A stretch of 64,000 nt of DNA from Neelides folsomi (GCA_034687125.1 JAQGBZ010000068.1:1-64000); one strand, 5' to 3'. Counted from the stretch's first letter, positions 12,001 to 24,112 are shown. Notes: generated by a model from the sequence alone, not told the origin. Numbers and translations: made by a program.

Positions 12001-15000
12001 ATCTATTTTTTTCTGCTCGGCTCTGAATTTGAATTAATCGCCAATTATTTCCTATCTAAATGCATGGAAATAATTCGCGGATCTTTCAAATTCAGAGCCG
12101 AGCAATGAAAAATGGACTATAGTATATACATAAATAATTCATTTTGAACTTAATTACCTTGTTAGTAATTTTTTCCAGAGTCCAAACCCCAAGTTTATGT
12201 GGAAGAACCGACATGAGAATACTGGCAACTCCATAAGCGACAACGGGATCAGCAGAAGCCTATTTACAAGATATTAAGTATTTACGTAAGGTATGAAAAC
12301 TTCATCTATCATCTAGATCTTTTTATTAAACTCTGTCTTGTCTGTCATCTTGTTTCTTTTGTCGTTTAATAAAAATGTTATGCTTTTTCATCATACAGCC
12401 ATACTATTATTGTGTTCTTTAATAATTCTTTTTTTATCAATATGCTTTCCAAATTGCATACTTTCTACGTTGTCATAAATAATGAAAATAATGATTAACG
12501 CAAAATATGTAGTAGGCAAATTAAAATTGCTATTGTAAGCTTGTGTATTTTACATATGGTACATCATAACATCATGTTTATAATGTATCTTATAAATATT
12601 AGTTCAATTACAGTAAGTTCCTATTCAAATACTATCTATACTATACTAGTAACTATACTATCGGATTTTACAAAATACCTACTAAATATTATGTACTCTA
12701 TTTAAAGTGACTTAGGAATGTACATGTACCTAAATGACTGTACATGTACTCCTCGAGCGCATTAGAGTATGGAAAAATTTTGGTTTGAGCTTCCTTGCTT
12801 TCTATTATCTTCCTATCTCCGCACTCCGGTTTGGACTTACATTCATTTTGAAAAAGCCAGCTAGTCGTCAAAATCCGAAAAATTTAAATGATTTTTAAAG
12901 GATAGTTCAAGCTGAGTGGGACAAAATAACGCCTGATACCTGCCGACGACTCGTCTCTTCAATGCGTCAAAGAATGAGGGATTTTATCAAAGCAAAAGGA
13001 GACGTAACAAAATATTAAACCTCATTATTTTATATAGTTACAAATGTATATTCAACGACTAGTTAGAATAATCATATGTTTTAAATGTAAAGAATATACA
13101 TATTATATAACTAATATTTAGTTATAAACAAATGTATCTTGAGTATTATTCAAAATAAAGGAAGGAAGCTCTAATGCGCTCGAGGAGTTCATGTTAATAT
13201 GTATATCAGTTTGTTTAGATATATAATTTAATTAGAATAGTATTTTGGGGGAATTTATTACGATGATGAAAATTTGTACCTTGAGTTCATCAAGACGATG
13301 GCGAGTGGCCCAAAGTCTTGGAATTGCAGATTCGGTCCCTGAAGGAACGGTGGTGAGAACAGAAGCCACTTTACAACCCAGCTTGGTGCTTGATTTTGGA
13401 GAAGCAATATCATTTCGGAGATCAACTGGAATCACAACCTATTGTGCCAATACAAAAACCATTCATTATTCCTCCGTCAATCAATTTAAATTTTCTAATA
13501 AAACATAATACACATACGATATGTACTAATATTACATACTGCATTCTTATAGAACAAATTATATATTACATACATTTAATATAGTTACATTACATACCTA
13601 GCTACCTAGGTATGTGCGTATAATAAAGGTGCTACCTGTACATTAAATATTTTGCCTTTTGGTAACGTCAAATAAAACAGCATTTGCGAATTAGTATATA
13701 AATGAAATGAAAGATGAACTCGTACACGTATAAAAGAAATCTAAATTTTATAATAATAAATGTACATTCCTCAATGGAGTTTTTACGAGCGAAATCATCA
13801 TAGATAAGAATAATGTTATTTGGAAGTTTTTACATAAATAATACATAAATGCTTCTACATAAACCAATCGGTATATTTTAAGTAAGTTTGAATATATTAT
13901 TAATATTTTTCGTGTTTTTTCGCAATCCTAAAAGTGCTTGGTAAGCCGATTTTGTCAAACATTATTACCTGTTATATTCTAACCTAAATATATAAAAAGA
14001 TCCATAAAGTCCAAACCATTTGTTCAATGAACATTTATACAAAAGTTTCACATATGGATTTCCCGAAACCGAAATTTCAAACCGTAAAATAAAGTGTGGA
14101 ATGGAGCTGCGCTTTTATTTGAAGCCTAATCGGCTAACATTCGGAATCTCTGCAAAACCATGGTTTTACCATGGTTCAAAATCATGTTCCATGGTTCCAG
14201 CGTGCATTTGAATAGGAATGGTGATTAGCGTCATCTAACCTAACCTAGCATATAAGAATAGGGAAACATGGTGCCCCATGGTTCTATCATGGTTTTGCAG
14301 GCTCCGAATCTCAGCCGCCTAATCAATAAATGGCTGGCTTATTCAACATTAAAAGTCGAGTTTAAAATCCACCTTGGTAAATCTTCAATTTATTTGAAAG
14401 GGAATTGTCCCAGTCGACAGAATGAATCTGGGCCTGATGGCAATGAACAACTTTATCTGGAATTCATCTGGAATGAAATAGGATAAGTTTAACTTTATCA
14501 TTAAATGTGACGGTTTATGCAAAAATGTAGAATATCCCACAAATACCAAAGTAGTTAGATTAACATTTATGGCCTTCATTTCAATTCTCTTCTGTAGACT
14601 TCAAACAAACTTGTGAGACATTTTCGAGATCATGAGAATATTAACTAAGAATAACTTAACACCCTTCACATATTAAATCCTTAATGGTGTTCTCGTCACT
14701 CATCATTATTGCCTAATGCCCAAAGCTCATAAAGTGTCATAGTCATAAAGGACTGGTGGTGTCAGTACAAGAGTAAATACTGGATGTTGAAAATTGTGGA
14801 AAGATGAACATGAAAGAGGCTATAAGGTAAAAATAAATATATTCATTTACCTTAATGTCGTCGGGATATGGCACTCCTTTTGATTTGAGGTAATTTCGCA
14901 CACTTCCCGAGAGTGCAGCTAATAAAACGTCATTGAAGGAGCTTCTCATAATTTGCTTAATCCTCGTTAAGGCTGGAACTGTCATCGCCGCCGACCAAAC

Positions 15001-16140
15001 GACCTCCCATGATGAGGCCGAGGTTCCCGGAATAAACTTCCCCCGCTCGTTTCCCAAATTGCTCCGCTTATTCTCCCTCCTGTGGTCGATTGGCGGGTCT
15101 TCGGGGTTGTTTGCTCTCCGCTTGGAATAAGCTCGTCCCTTCCCGCTCTTCTTAGGAGTGAAGGGGCGGGTGAAGTAGTTCCGGTCCCGGAGACTCCCAA
15201 TGAGCCAGAGCAAGAGCGTCAGTGGGCCCACAATGAGAGACCGAATCATGTTGAACCCGAAAGAAAGCCCGGCAAAGTGTGGCCGTTGTGGAATGTGCAT
15301 CTGCTGTTGGTCGGAGAGGGAATGAGAAAGAATCCGCACCAGCGTCATGCCGTCAGCCAAGCACTGATGGACCCTCAGCACAGCCAATGTGTCCTTCTGA
15401 GTTCCATAGTTGGGCAAGACCCGAATCTCCCACAGCGGCTTCCCCAGAGGAAGGCTCTCGATGAGCAGGAGCGAAATATACTCTTGTACCTGCTTCTCCG
15501 TACTGATGTGGGAAGGGCCAGCAAAAATGTGGTTTTGGATGTCAAACTGGTGGTCTAATTCCCACGAGAACCCGCTGACGAGCGGAATGAGTTTTTGGAG
15601 AAGTCTCGGATAGGCCAAACCGCCATCGGGAGTTTCTGCTTGGAGCACCCGCGTATGAACCAGATGCCGGAGATTGTGGAGATCCATCGCCCCTTCGAAC
15701 ACGAGGACGGTGTGGAGGATTGATTGGCATTTTTTAGGCCCGCGGTCCCCGAGCCAGCGGATGTCGTTGGCGAAGGCGAGCCGCTCGCGAGGGAATATCT
15801 GAGGCGTGGACCGAGTTGGCACGTTTCGGTTGCAAGTGACAAAGTGCAGGTAGTTGGCAAGTCCGGCGAGGACGAGAAGAAGGTAGCGGAGAAAGACAGC
15901 GAGGAACAACAGGACCCCCACGAAACACAGCACAGGGACTCCAAAAACGACTGCCACTCCCACGGCCACAAGCGTAATGAGGAGACTTGTGAGGATGTTT
16001 TCCTCAAGGGGATGGCGGAGCCTTCGAAGCGGAGCATTCTTGAAATACCCGACCAAGTGACGAGGAACTTTCTTCCCTCGCACCTTCGCTCTCGATGACG
16101 GCGTCGCTCGAGACTCACACGTCTCATTTCGGCTCAACAT
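6058..16140 (-). CDS. WSD-type wax ester synthase/diacylglycerol acyltransferase, membrane-anchored, 7 exons
   Basis: Coding exons in transcript order: 16140-14851, 13438-13280, 12259-12158, 9681-9466, 9307-9194, 8152-7901, 6318-6058. All six junctions are GT-AG and phase 0, giving 797 residues. The family joins fatty acyl-CoA to long alcohols or diacylglycerol, probably at the ER. Two membrane segments lie at about 50-72 and 74-95, and a hydrophobic stretch at 300-317. PLWE is at 235-238. The acyl-transfer motif at 258-264 reads HQCLADG, with Gln where the second His of HHxxxDG is expected. The conserved NDVLLAALSG block is at 403-412, followed by VVIPVDLR, NLPGPGSTL and YPPPGN in the family C-terminal domain, which ends near 589. 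Residues 590-797 are extra: basic linker, coiled-coil-like exon 6, acidic and Ser/Thr-rich exon 7. An acceptor-like CAG ends at 16157, so a 5' UTR exon probably lies upstream. Activity is uncertain because of the His loss. Confidence 0.85.
6659..7552. mobile_element. Non-autonomous TIR element with 6-bp target duplication, in acyltransferase intron 6
   Basis: Terminal inverted repeats of about 30 bp start GTCGCCTTATCCCAAG on the left and GTCGCCTTATACCAAG when the right end is read inverted; both continue with ACTCCTTATCCAA at most positions. The element is flanked by a perfect duplication CATATT at 6653-6658 and 7553-7558, which fixes its 894-bp extent. Just inside the left repeat, about 6690-6736, is a near-perfect palindrome. 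The interior is AT-rich with no transposase. Confidence 0.85.
7502..7507 (-). terminator. Candidate alternative poly(A) signal inside the TIR element
   Basis: A minus-strand AATAAA lies about 100 bases beyond the stop at 7607, which would be reached if exon 6 of the acyltransferase gene is not spliced at 7900. It falls within the right part of the 6659-7552 element. Confidence 0.25.
11998..12123. mobile_element. Small fold-back element in acyltransferase intron 3
   Basis: Inverted arms of about 36 bp share the core TGCTCGGCTCTGAATTTGAA, present at about 12014 and in inverse orientation ending near 12106. The matching extends outward through T-rich tips. The roughly 50-bp centre is itself partly self-complementary around TGCATG. 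It lies only about 35 bases beyond the exon 3 donor. Confidence 0.65.
12741..13194 (+). mobile_element. Deletion derivative of a Tc1/mariner-type transposon, in acyltransferase intron 2
   Basis: Inverted ends share ACTCCTCGAGCGCATTAGAG (about 12748-12767 and inverse at about 13170-13189), bordered by TA-containing flanks as expected for this superfamily. Between them only the 3' end of a transposase remains, at 12902-13018. The element is about 450 bp, whereas intact family members are about 1.3-1.7 kb, so most of the transposase gene has been deleted. Confidence 0.75.
12902..13018 (+). pseudogene. C-terminal fragment of Tc1-like transposase
   Basis: The frame reads AEWDKITPDTCRRLVSSM followed by RQRMRDFIKAKGDVTKY and a stop. 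This is the typical last segment of Tc1-family transposases (EW.KI....C..LV.SM..R....I.AKG..TKY). The DNA-binding and most of the DDE catalytic region are absent, so no activity is expected. It runs opposite to the host gene. Confidence 0.75.
14131..14317. mobile_element. 187-bp TIR element with CCTAAT target duplication, in acyltransferase intron 1
   Basis: The left end CGGCTAACATTCGG pairs with CGGCTGAGATTCGG read inverted from the right end. The match continues through GCAAAACCATG on both sides. Identical CCTAAT copies at 14125-14130 and 14318-14323 flank it. The interior carries several CCATGG and ATGGTT motifs in both orientations. There is no coding capacity. Confidence 0.8.
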
Positions 16141-19100
16141 CCCTTCATCTTCCCATCTGAATGAAACAAAGTTGGGAAAGTTGAAATGATCATTGCACGA
16201 CCTTGTTATGTCTCAACTTACAGCTATTTATTTATAAAGTACAACACGAGTAAGTGTTCTATACTTTATAAAGATTCCCTTAGGTAATTACCCTAATAAT
16301 AATAAGGAATATGTCATGAAATGAACTAAAATATATGAATATGTAATATCATATAATAATGAATAATAGGTATACCTAATAATATCTGATATGTCTAAGT
16401 ACAAATATAATATCTTATATGAAGATTTATTTATGTAACAATCATTACTTTGATTTAACACTCAAGTATGAGAAATAAAAATACCATTTACACAACTGCC
16501 AATTTTATGAGTTCATCTTCATAATATTACCTTCTTATCTGGATCGCTTCTTCATGCTATTGTATTGTATAGTAAACAAAATTTAACTTTTAATAAGCAA
16601 TATATTTAAAAGATTGGAAATTCGCCAATTGCAACTTTTGAAGCTTAATTTAAAATGAAAAACTTTTGAAAAATCTAGTTTATAAGAATTTTATCAGTGA
16701 AGAATGGGTTTAAAGTTTTAAGATTTTGTTGATCACAGCAGATCAAATTTCAAAAAAATCCAACCAAATATTCTTGGGGTCAGTCAGATGAAGAAAATAA
16801 AAGTTGTGGGAAAAAAAGGGAAGGAATGATGAGCAGAATGAATAGTTTTTTCTCTTTAATATGGAATAAATAGGCATGCAAACTTTTCACTCCGAGCATC
16901 CAGAGTTATATGTCTGGGAACAGTAAACTTTTAAAATTAAAAAGAACATCAGGGGGTAAAGTAATATAATTGAGCAATTTCCACGCAAACCAACTACTGA
17001 ATCTCTCAAAACTGGGAATTAAATTATTTTAAGCATTACCTATTTGTATGTATTTGTTAATTAACCTAATTTTGTAGAGTTTCTCAAATTATTTTACTTT
17101 TAATAAACAAAATGGTAAAATTATTAAGCCTATTTAGTTCCAATACTAATAGGTAAATAATATTGAAGTTTCAAGACAACATTTCTGATTAACTTTTAAC
17201 GAGATTTTGTGAAAATTATTTTCTAAACTTCCTAGTCAATGAATAGACAGCTTGAGTTTCTATCTTCAAAATAGTAAAATACCTGAATTATTGAAATATA
17301 CTTAAAACTCCTATTAATCTTATTAACATCGTCTCGATGGGCAAAATGTGATCTACTTAAACATAATGTATAAGTTAAATATAAGCTATATTCATATTCA
17401 AGGCTTAAAATATAACTCAGAGATTAAATTATGAAATTTAAAAAATTTAATCTCATTTATGAATTAGATATTGCTTTTATCAAAACTTTTTAGTAGAAGT
17501 CTATATATCTGTACTTACTTTAATACAATTATTTTATTAGCATATATAATATTACATTGTTCATGGAATCAAGCGCTAAATCAGTTCATTATGATTCATT
17601 AATGCAAAGCCATGGATGAATATTGATTACAAAGCAGCTAAGATTAATTTTTCTCTAATAAAGAAAATTTGATATTTGATACAAGTATTGCAATTTTAAC
17701 TATCCATCATTATATCTAATGAATGTTAATAAGAAATTAAAATACTTTAGAAATAAATTGTGTGCAAAGTGGGAGAATATACGAGACTTTTGAGCTTTTC
17801 TCTGTCATACTTATTTCTTGTTAATTATCTCGTTCTGTCTGTCTGTAGTTCTAATTACATTAAAGTAAATTGATGAAATCTGACCTCATGGGTGTGTTCT
17901 TAGAAGGAAAACACATTATAATTAGTATTCTATAAATGTTTTCTAATTAAGTACAATCTGGGACTGAGCATGAAACATATTAATGATTAATTCTCCTCAA
18001 GTAAAGCAAAGCTGAATTTTAGAATTTTAATTAACAAATATTAAATAAACATCTGGAAATAATATTAAAGTTTCATCTAATATTTCTAATTTATTTTCAA
18101 AGGGTTTTCAAAATTTATTTAACAATATTTAACCATAGAATCTTAATGGCTTAGATTTTTCATAATATCGATTATTAAATGTTATAGATTTAAAAATTTA
18201 TTTTGGGTTCTTACAATCTTTACATTAATAGTACTTATCAGTTACATAGAGTATATAGGAAAACATTTAATAATTATACATTTTGTGATTACCTATATAC
18301 AATATCATGTTTACAGTATAAAGCAGTATAAAACTAATATATACAACATGAGCACAATACCAATATACCTGTATGATACCATAGTAGATTTGTGTAACAT
18401 ATGGCATAGTGGTATATATGGTATGTATAATATTGAATTTATCGTTAGTATTTTAGGAATATTGAGGTTGTTGTATTAAGTCTGTGAAATCGAGTCGGAC
18501 CCGGAGTTTAACAGAAAAGCAAGTACCATTAAAGAAAAAAAGAAATTGATGATGGGAAACGCTCGCCCGATTTGTTTCCATTCACCAAGTTTAAAAACAA
18601 TTATGTTGTAGTTATATTTGATAAATAGGTTATATCCCAGAGCGGAGCCAACCATTGGTAATAGGGGTTTAACTAAGCGGAAGCCCCTGATGATATCTCG
18701 ATACCTCGGATGTTCACAAGAAGGTCAATTCAACAAGGAGAAATTATCTTTCATCTCATTTATTGCGGAGGCTCCGTCGTTAATGAAATTAAGTTTGAGG
18801 GAATGAATGGTGAGGGGCCTGTTACCATGTTTTAGCCATCCCCAATTGAAATATGAATTCCCTACCCGGATTTTACTGCCCACTATCTCTTCCCTTATTT
18901 ACCTTTCCTTGTAGAAGAAAACTAATGGGTCCACTTAATCTCCTCCTTCCTTTTATTTGCCCTTCTTAATCCACCCCTAATTTAATTTACTTTTTCCAAC
19001 TTCTAGGTGTTTGGGCCTCCCATTCCTCTCCCAGTTTCCCAATGAAGAGGTGTCAGGGCCGGAGATCGATTCGGCTTCACACTTAAGCTTCAATTACGGA

Positions 19101-22100
19101 CCCCGATAAAAAAAAAGTGGTGAAAGGTGGGTTGGTGGGAAATGTAATGTAGGGGTATTTTTGGATCCAGTGGAAGATACACTGCTAGATTTATGGGACT
19201 TTACGAAGGCCAAAGGAGGAGAGGGAAAGATAAGCGTCTTGGCATATTTTTACATATAATGGGAAAGTTGAGGGAAGGTGCGGGAAGTGTTTCTCAGGTT
19301 TCTCAATCTCAAAATTGAGATTTACAGGTCGCAAAAGCCTTTCTATTTATTCTTTTCCCAACTCCTGAAATTCCCGTCCTTCAATCCATAACTCTTTCTC
19401 CTTCGCCTATATCCATTTATCCATACAAATGTACTGTGTGTGGAGATTGGGGTGGGGAGGAATTTCATAATACAATAATGTTCTCCGTATGGATACGATC
19501 GAACTGCTCTTCATGCATCTTAAGTGCTTTCCCTCCAGATACCATTTCTCAACTCACATCTTTCCCCAACGAGAGAGAATAGAGAAATAATGAGGGCAAA
19601 TTGGTAGAGGAAGTAATTGCAATGTACGAGGGGTTGGTGAAAGAAGAGGACAATTACCCGGATGTCACTGTATATTTATAATCATGACTGAGAGGGATCC
19701 TCGAGAACTCTTCTTGGGTGCAATCTGGGAAATTCATGAAGGGTCTCCTGACACAAAATGAAGTTGAATGAGGTTCGACGAGGAGTCGAGAGTGAAAAGG
19801 ACGGAGTCCTTCTAACAAAGTCAATTCTCAATTGAGACTCAAACTCAACGACATGGGGAATATTTATGGGTCGTAGACAAGTGTATATTTTTAACCAAAA
19901 GAACTCAACCTTTTTTCTCAATTCATGGTGAAATGAAGACGTGGGAAGGAGTTGAATGGGTCTGGGACGAGAATGAACTTTGGAATCATAATCATAATTT
20001 AATAAAATAATAAGCCTACCAAATCAAATTTTATTTTCCTTCCTTCCTCAATCACATGAATGTAGGAGCGGAAATGAGCACAAACGAGGGTCGAATCAGC
20101 AAACTCATTCCAACAATTCAGTCATTTTTTATATGAGCACCACTTTGAGCCCAAGTTTAATTAAATGAAATGCTGATGCGAAGGAAGTCAAAAATAACAA
20201 TTGTGTGCCTGGTAAAACTACATTGTTTCATTGCAAAACCCGTATTCTGCTAATAAGTAATGTGTGCGAAAAGTTTCCCATAATCCAACCCGAGAAGAGA
20301 TATATGGAATTGGTTATACATACCAACATATTAGTATCTATACTATAGTATCCTACAATGTAGAAATTGTATTAAAGCTATATGAAAGTGTTTGAAAATT
20401 GAAATAAAAATTGTTACCTAATTCGCCCGTTGATTCTTTGTTTCTCTCTGCAGGGAGGTTGTAATGAGGAAATGAATTGGTTCTTCCAATTTATTTCTTC
20501 ATTATCCCAATTATAACTCTCATCCTCGTGAGAGGAAAAACGGGGATATTAATTGAACTGGGAGCGTAAAGGGGAGAGAACACGAGACAAGATTGTGGGA
20601 GAGAGTGCGAGGACGGCGTCCGCCTCCATCGGTTCCTCGATCCCGACTTGCGAGAGGAGTCGGTCTACAGTCGGAGGGGATCACCGTCTCTACACGCCGA
20701 CGGAACTCCAAGACTTTGGAGAGAAACTGAGGAAAACGGATCGATTCTCGCGGCTTCTACTCCTTCCCTTTCCACACGGGTCTCCGGTAAAGGTTCCTTC
20801 TGGACTCAGTCCTTTCACACGTTTCGCCTCCGTCGCCTATCTCCTCGCCAGACTCACCGCCAGAACGGAACAGAGACCAGGGCTGGATATTTCCTACTTG
20901 TTTTCCTTTGGACATCTCTGTCGAACCGTGATGTTGAGCCATCCACCCACCAATTTATACTTTTCATCCTCGAGGCCTATACAGGGGAAATACATAATAC
21001 CTGGTATTTAACAGGGACAAACTATAGGAGGAAGTCTTAAGACCTGGGTTGGCCCAAGGGTATAAATATCCAGGTGGGCTTAGCTCACTGGATCTCTTTT
21101 TAAATGCAATTACTTAACTGGAAAGAAGAAAGCTCATAGGAATAATAAATCTCATAGAAGTAGAAACGAAGGTTCTGTCGGTTCATAGACAGAGATCAAC
21201 CTCTGCTCATTTCTCTTCCTCTCCATCTATGAAAATATTATCCATTGAGCGGAAGGGGAGTTTCTCCCGTTTCACTTTTTTCTCTTTCCTTAGCCCAGGA
21301 GAGAAATGGGATATTGAGAAGTCGGAAAAACTGGGAGGATCAGATGCCAAACTCCCTTCGATCATTTCTTTACCCGAAGGGTGAAAGGCGAGACCGGCTT
21401 AAACTTCCAACTATTATTGCTTCTTAATTAAGGCGGCTTGGGAGGGAAGAAAGCGGAATTGGCGATTGGGATGAAGGACAAGTCTTCAAAGAGAAACGGG
21501 GAGGGCTGAATTGAGATGGGCCATTCGAGAGCTTCTAGTATGATTAGGTGAAGGGAAGGAGAATTCAAACTCGACGTCACCTCCGTTCCAAGAGTCCCCT
21601 TGAGATCTACAAGGCCCAAGCTGATAATTGAGTTCTGACGGAGACCGAAGAGATAATGACACGAACACGACCAGAGAACATTTTACCAAAATCATCTCAT
21701 GTGGCTATAGTAAATTATTTTTATGAACGAGGGCTCAGAATGGAAATCCCTCAACATTCCCCTCAACCCTTTCAAATGACAAAAATGTTGGCTTGCAAAC
21801 AAATGAAGTATTAAAAAGATGACATATACCGTAGTTATTTAGAAACCAAGTAAAAACTTTTTTATTTAAGGCCTGAACATACATAATGAGTTAACTGAAG
21901 AACAAATATTAACTTTATAATTTCATTTCATGATTAATATTAGAATTTAGTAGGATTGGGTAAATTTAAAGCCTTAAAGCAAATGACCATGCTAATTAGT
22001 ACAAATAGTTAATAACTATAATAATGTCATGATTTTTTAAGAAATAATCTAAATATCTTACTTTGATTGTTTCTATACAATATTTTGTTTTAAACCCAGT

Positions 22101-22206
22101 AAAGGGTTGCCAATTGTAGCTAAATTCAGTAAAGTGAAGAAACAATAAATAAATATGTGTACCTAGGTATGTAATTAAAGGGTTAAGAATTGTTTAAATT
22201 TGTCCA
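16141..22206. other. Intergenic region upstream of the acyltransferase gene and downstream of the BCCIP-like gene
   Basis: The stretch 16160-18480 is strongly AT-rich with nothing recognisable. From 18600 to 21700 there are patches of higher GC, most marked at 20550-20930. They contain open frames on both strands but no protein I recognise. These patches would suit promoter or 5' UTR sequence of the acyltransferase gene; this is inference only. Confidence 0.5.
20858..20960 (-). promoter_or_regulatory. Speculative core promoter and leader exon for the acyltransferase gene
   Basis: On the minus strand a TATAAATTG box at about 20951-20959 is followed by a GC-richer stretch and a strong GTGAGT donor immediately below 20858. 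It could be a non-coding first exon joining the acceptor-like CAG just above 16156. It lies about 4.8 kb from the start codon, and no transcript evidence exists. Confidence 0.15.
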
Positions 22207-23524
22207 TCATTCGACCGAAACGAAATTGATCATTGCGAATAATGCATCTGAGAATCCTTTTTCATCGAGAATAAAAACTTGGCGATAAGGCCTTCCCAGC
22301 ATGACACTGTTGTCTTCGTCAGTGTGCAAGATCGGATCGGCGTTTTCAATCTCAAATTGGAAGAAATGATTGGTGAACTATCAAAATCATTTTTAAATTA
22401 ATTAAAAAAATTCTTACGAAAAGATGTCAAATATAATTGTAGCAATTTCAGCTATGTGTTTAAGACTTTCTTACCTTTGTAATTTCACCTTCTTCGGCAT
22501 TGAAATAAAACACCCTCCCGTCTTCAAGCAAATAACACTTGGCGATGATCAGGACGTGAGAAAACTTGTAAGCCATTCCCTTTGCATTGGCCTGGTTCAT
22601 GTCATCCCTTAAATTACAAAAATATATGACATTGATTAGATAATTTACATTGTTCGTGGATTTAAACATAAACTACTTTACATTAAATAATTATTATATG
22701 TGGTATAAATTAATCCTTACATCAACGTTCGAATGAGCGAGTTCGAGACCACCATTGGCAAATTTGTAAACCGTTCGTTCAAGAAGAGTCCGAGATGCCC
22801 ATTAAAATTCGGATTTGTCACGAGTCTGAGCAAATCCGCAGTTCCATTAGGCGCCGAATTATTGCACTTTGAATGCAACCACATAATAAGATGCTGGATG
22901 ACATCGTGATCCTAAAATATATAAAGTTAAATATTAAATTAAATACAATCTACATATTATAAGTATGTGTATAATTCAACAGAATTCCATGAGTAAATTA
23001 CGATCTTATTCGTGATATTGACAATGCTAATAAATGCATAGATTGTCTCGTTGATATCAATTTCGTCATTGTCCGGCTCGTCGTCGTTCACATGCTGGAA
23101 AGAGAAACATCTTTTAAAATCCGAGACAAAATATTAAACAAATCAATGAGATTACTTCAAAATCGTGAAACTTAATAACCTTCAACACAGATCCGATGTA
23201 ATTCTGTTCCAATAACATGTCACTGAGATCGCTGATATTCACTGGCGATGCCGTGAATTTAGATCTCAATAAAATACTAATCCCAGGCTTGTCAGGATCC
23301 ATCGGAGCAAACCCATCCATATCAACATACATGATTCCAAGCTAAAAAGCAGAAAAGCAATGTAGAAAAATATCACAGCTTTAATAACTCACTCAACTTG
23401 AATGTCATCAATTTACAAATTTATTATTTTTCTCTCAATTATAAGATTGAATCAAAAATGCTGAATTTAAAATTAAATAAATTGGTTTACTTACATCTTC
23501 AGGATTAATCTCAATGTCTTCCAT
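22207..23524 (-). CDS. BCCIP: BCCIP-like protein (BRCA2/CDKN1A-interacting protein family), 6 exons
   Basis: Coding exons in transcript order: 23524-23495, 23341-23156, 23094-23002, 22911-22721, 22607-22475, 22377-22207. They give 267 residues, against about 314 in human. All junctions are GT-AG; introns are phase 0 except the fourth, which is phase 2. The segment SPVNISDLSDMLLEQNYIGS aligns with the human APVNTAELTDLLIQQNHIGS block. Later blocks match too: an acidic linker then ETIYAFISIVNIT, LFLNERFTNLP, CYLLEDGRVFYFNAEEGE and the final domain ending at 22207. The family is nuclear and linked to genome stability and, in yeast Bcp1, to ribosome and nuclear export chaperoning. The acidic N-terminal extension of vertebrate proteins is missing. 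The start is uncertain: an acceptor-like TTAG just above 23534 suggests an upstream exon, most likely 5' UTR. Confidence 0.85.
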
Positions 23525-23756
23525 CTCAAATAAGCTAATAATGAATAAAAAGAAACATATAAATAGTATAATTCTTTAAATTAATGTCGATTTAAATTAA
23601 CACTTCTCCCATGTGGGCAGAAATGGTTGAGCCTCAAATTGTGAGCAGAATCTAAGCATGCCGGATTCTCCCAATTTGGAAAATGACGAAATAATAAAAG
23701 GACGGTGGGGTTGTGATTGAATAATTTAGCAAGAAACGTTTAATTGGTTATTTTAC

Positions 23757-23965
23757 CTCTTCGGTCTTGTCACTCGCGAATGAGCAAAGCGGAATGGGAA
23801 AGAAACCCGGGTTCGAATGTCGGTCTGAATTGAAGCTGGCTGAGCTGCAGATGATGAATGGAAATGAAGTGAAAATGTGATAGTGTGGAAGAGATATTTC
23901 AAATTTAGCGGGAAATAGGGGATTGGTGGGCTGAAGGAAAATATGGAGTAGTTGCAATAAGCCAT
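23757..23965 (-). other. Putative 5' UTR exon of the BCCIP-like gene
   Basis: On the minus strand this stretch ends at 23757 with AAGAG before a GTAAAA donor, and the next acceptor-like TTAG lies just above 23534. Spliced this way, the frame from an ATG at 23965 would join the BCCIP frame in phase. The predicted peptide is rich in Phe, Ser and His and unlike BCCIP N-termini, so untranslated leader is more likely. Confidence 0.3.
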
Positions 23966-24112
23966 GACTTTGTGCTCAAAGAGACAAGGCGTTGGTTTCT
24001 AGGAGAGGGGATCTGACTACTCTGGGCTCAAGCGTTGTCAGTTTTGACTCCTTTTCGGACCCTTCTTGGCGGGTCCCGGGTAGGAAGGTGACCTTTGACA
24101 TCCTGGGGTAGA
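23966..24112. promoter_or_regulatory. Probable shared (bidirectional) promoter
   Basis: About 150 bases separate the putative first exon of the BCCIP-like gene (minus) from the start codon of the zinc-finger gene (plus). The stretch is GC-richer than surrounding DNA and lacks an obvious TATA box, as is usual for bidirectional promoters of housekeeping genes. The boundaries are approximate. Confidence 0.5.

Noticed and set aside
13590-13615. Short palindrome around ACCTAGGT
   Set aside because: Short AT-rich inverted repeats are frequent here; nothing marks it as a functional site.
15082-16098. Plus-strand frames of 124 and 158 codons
   Set aside because: They lie opposite the first acyltransferase exon, whose family motifs fix the minus strand as coding.
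20553-21040. Overlapping plus-strand frames of 130-152 codons
   Set aside because: The patch is GC-rich and open in several frames on both strands with no recognisable motif; more likely promoter or leader sequence.
23800-23830. GGTTCGAAT resembling a tRNA B box
   Set aside because: No A box or cloverleaf around it; it lies in the putative leader of the BCCIP-like gene.
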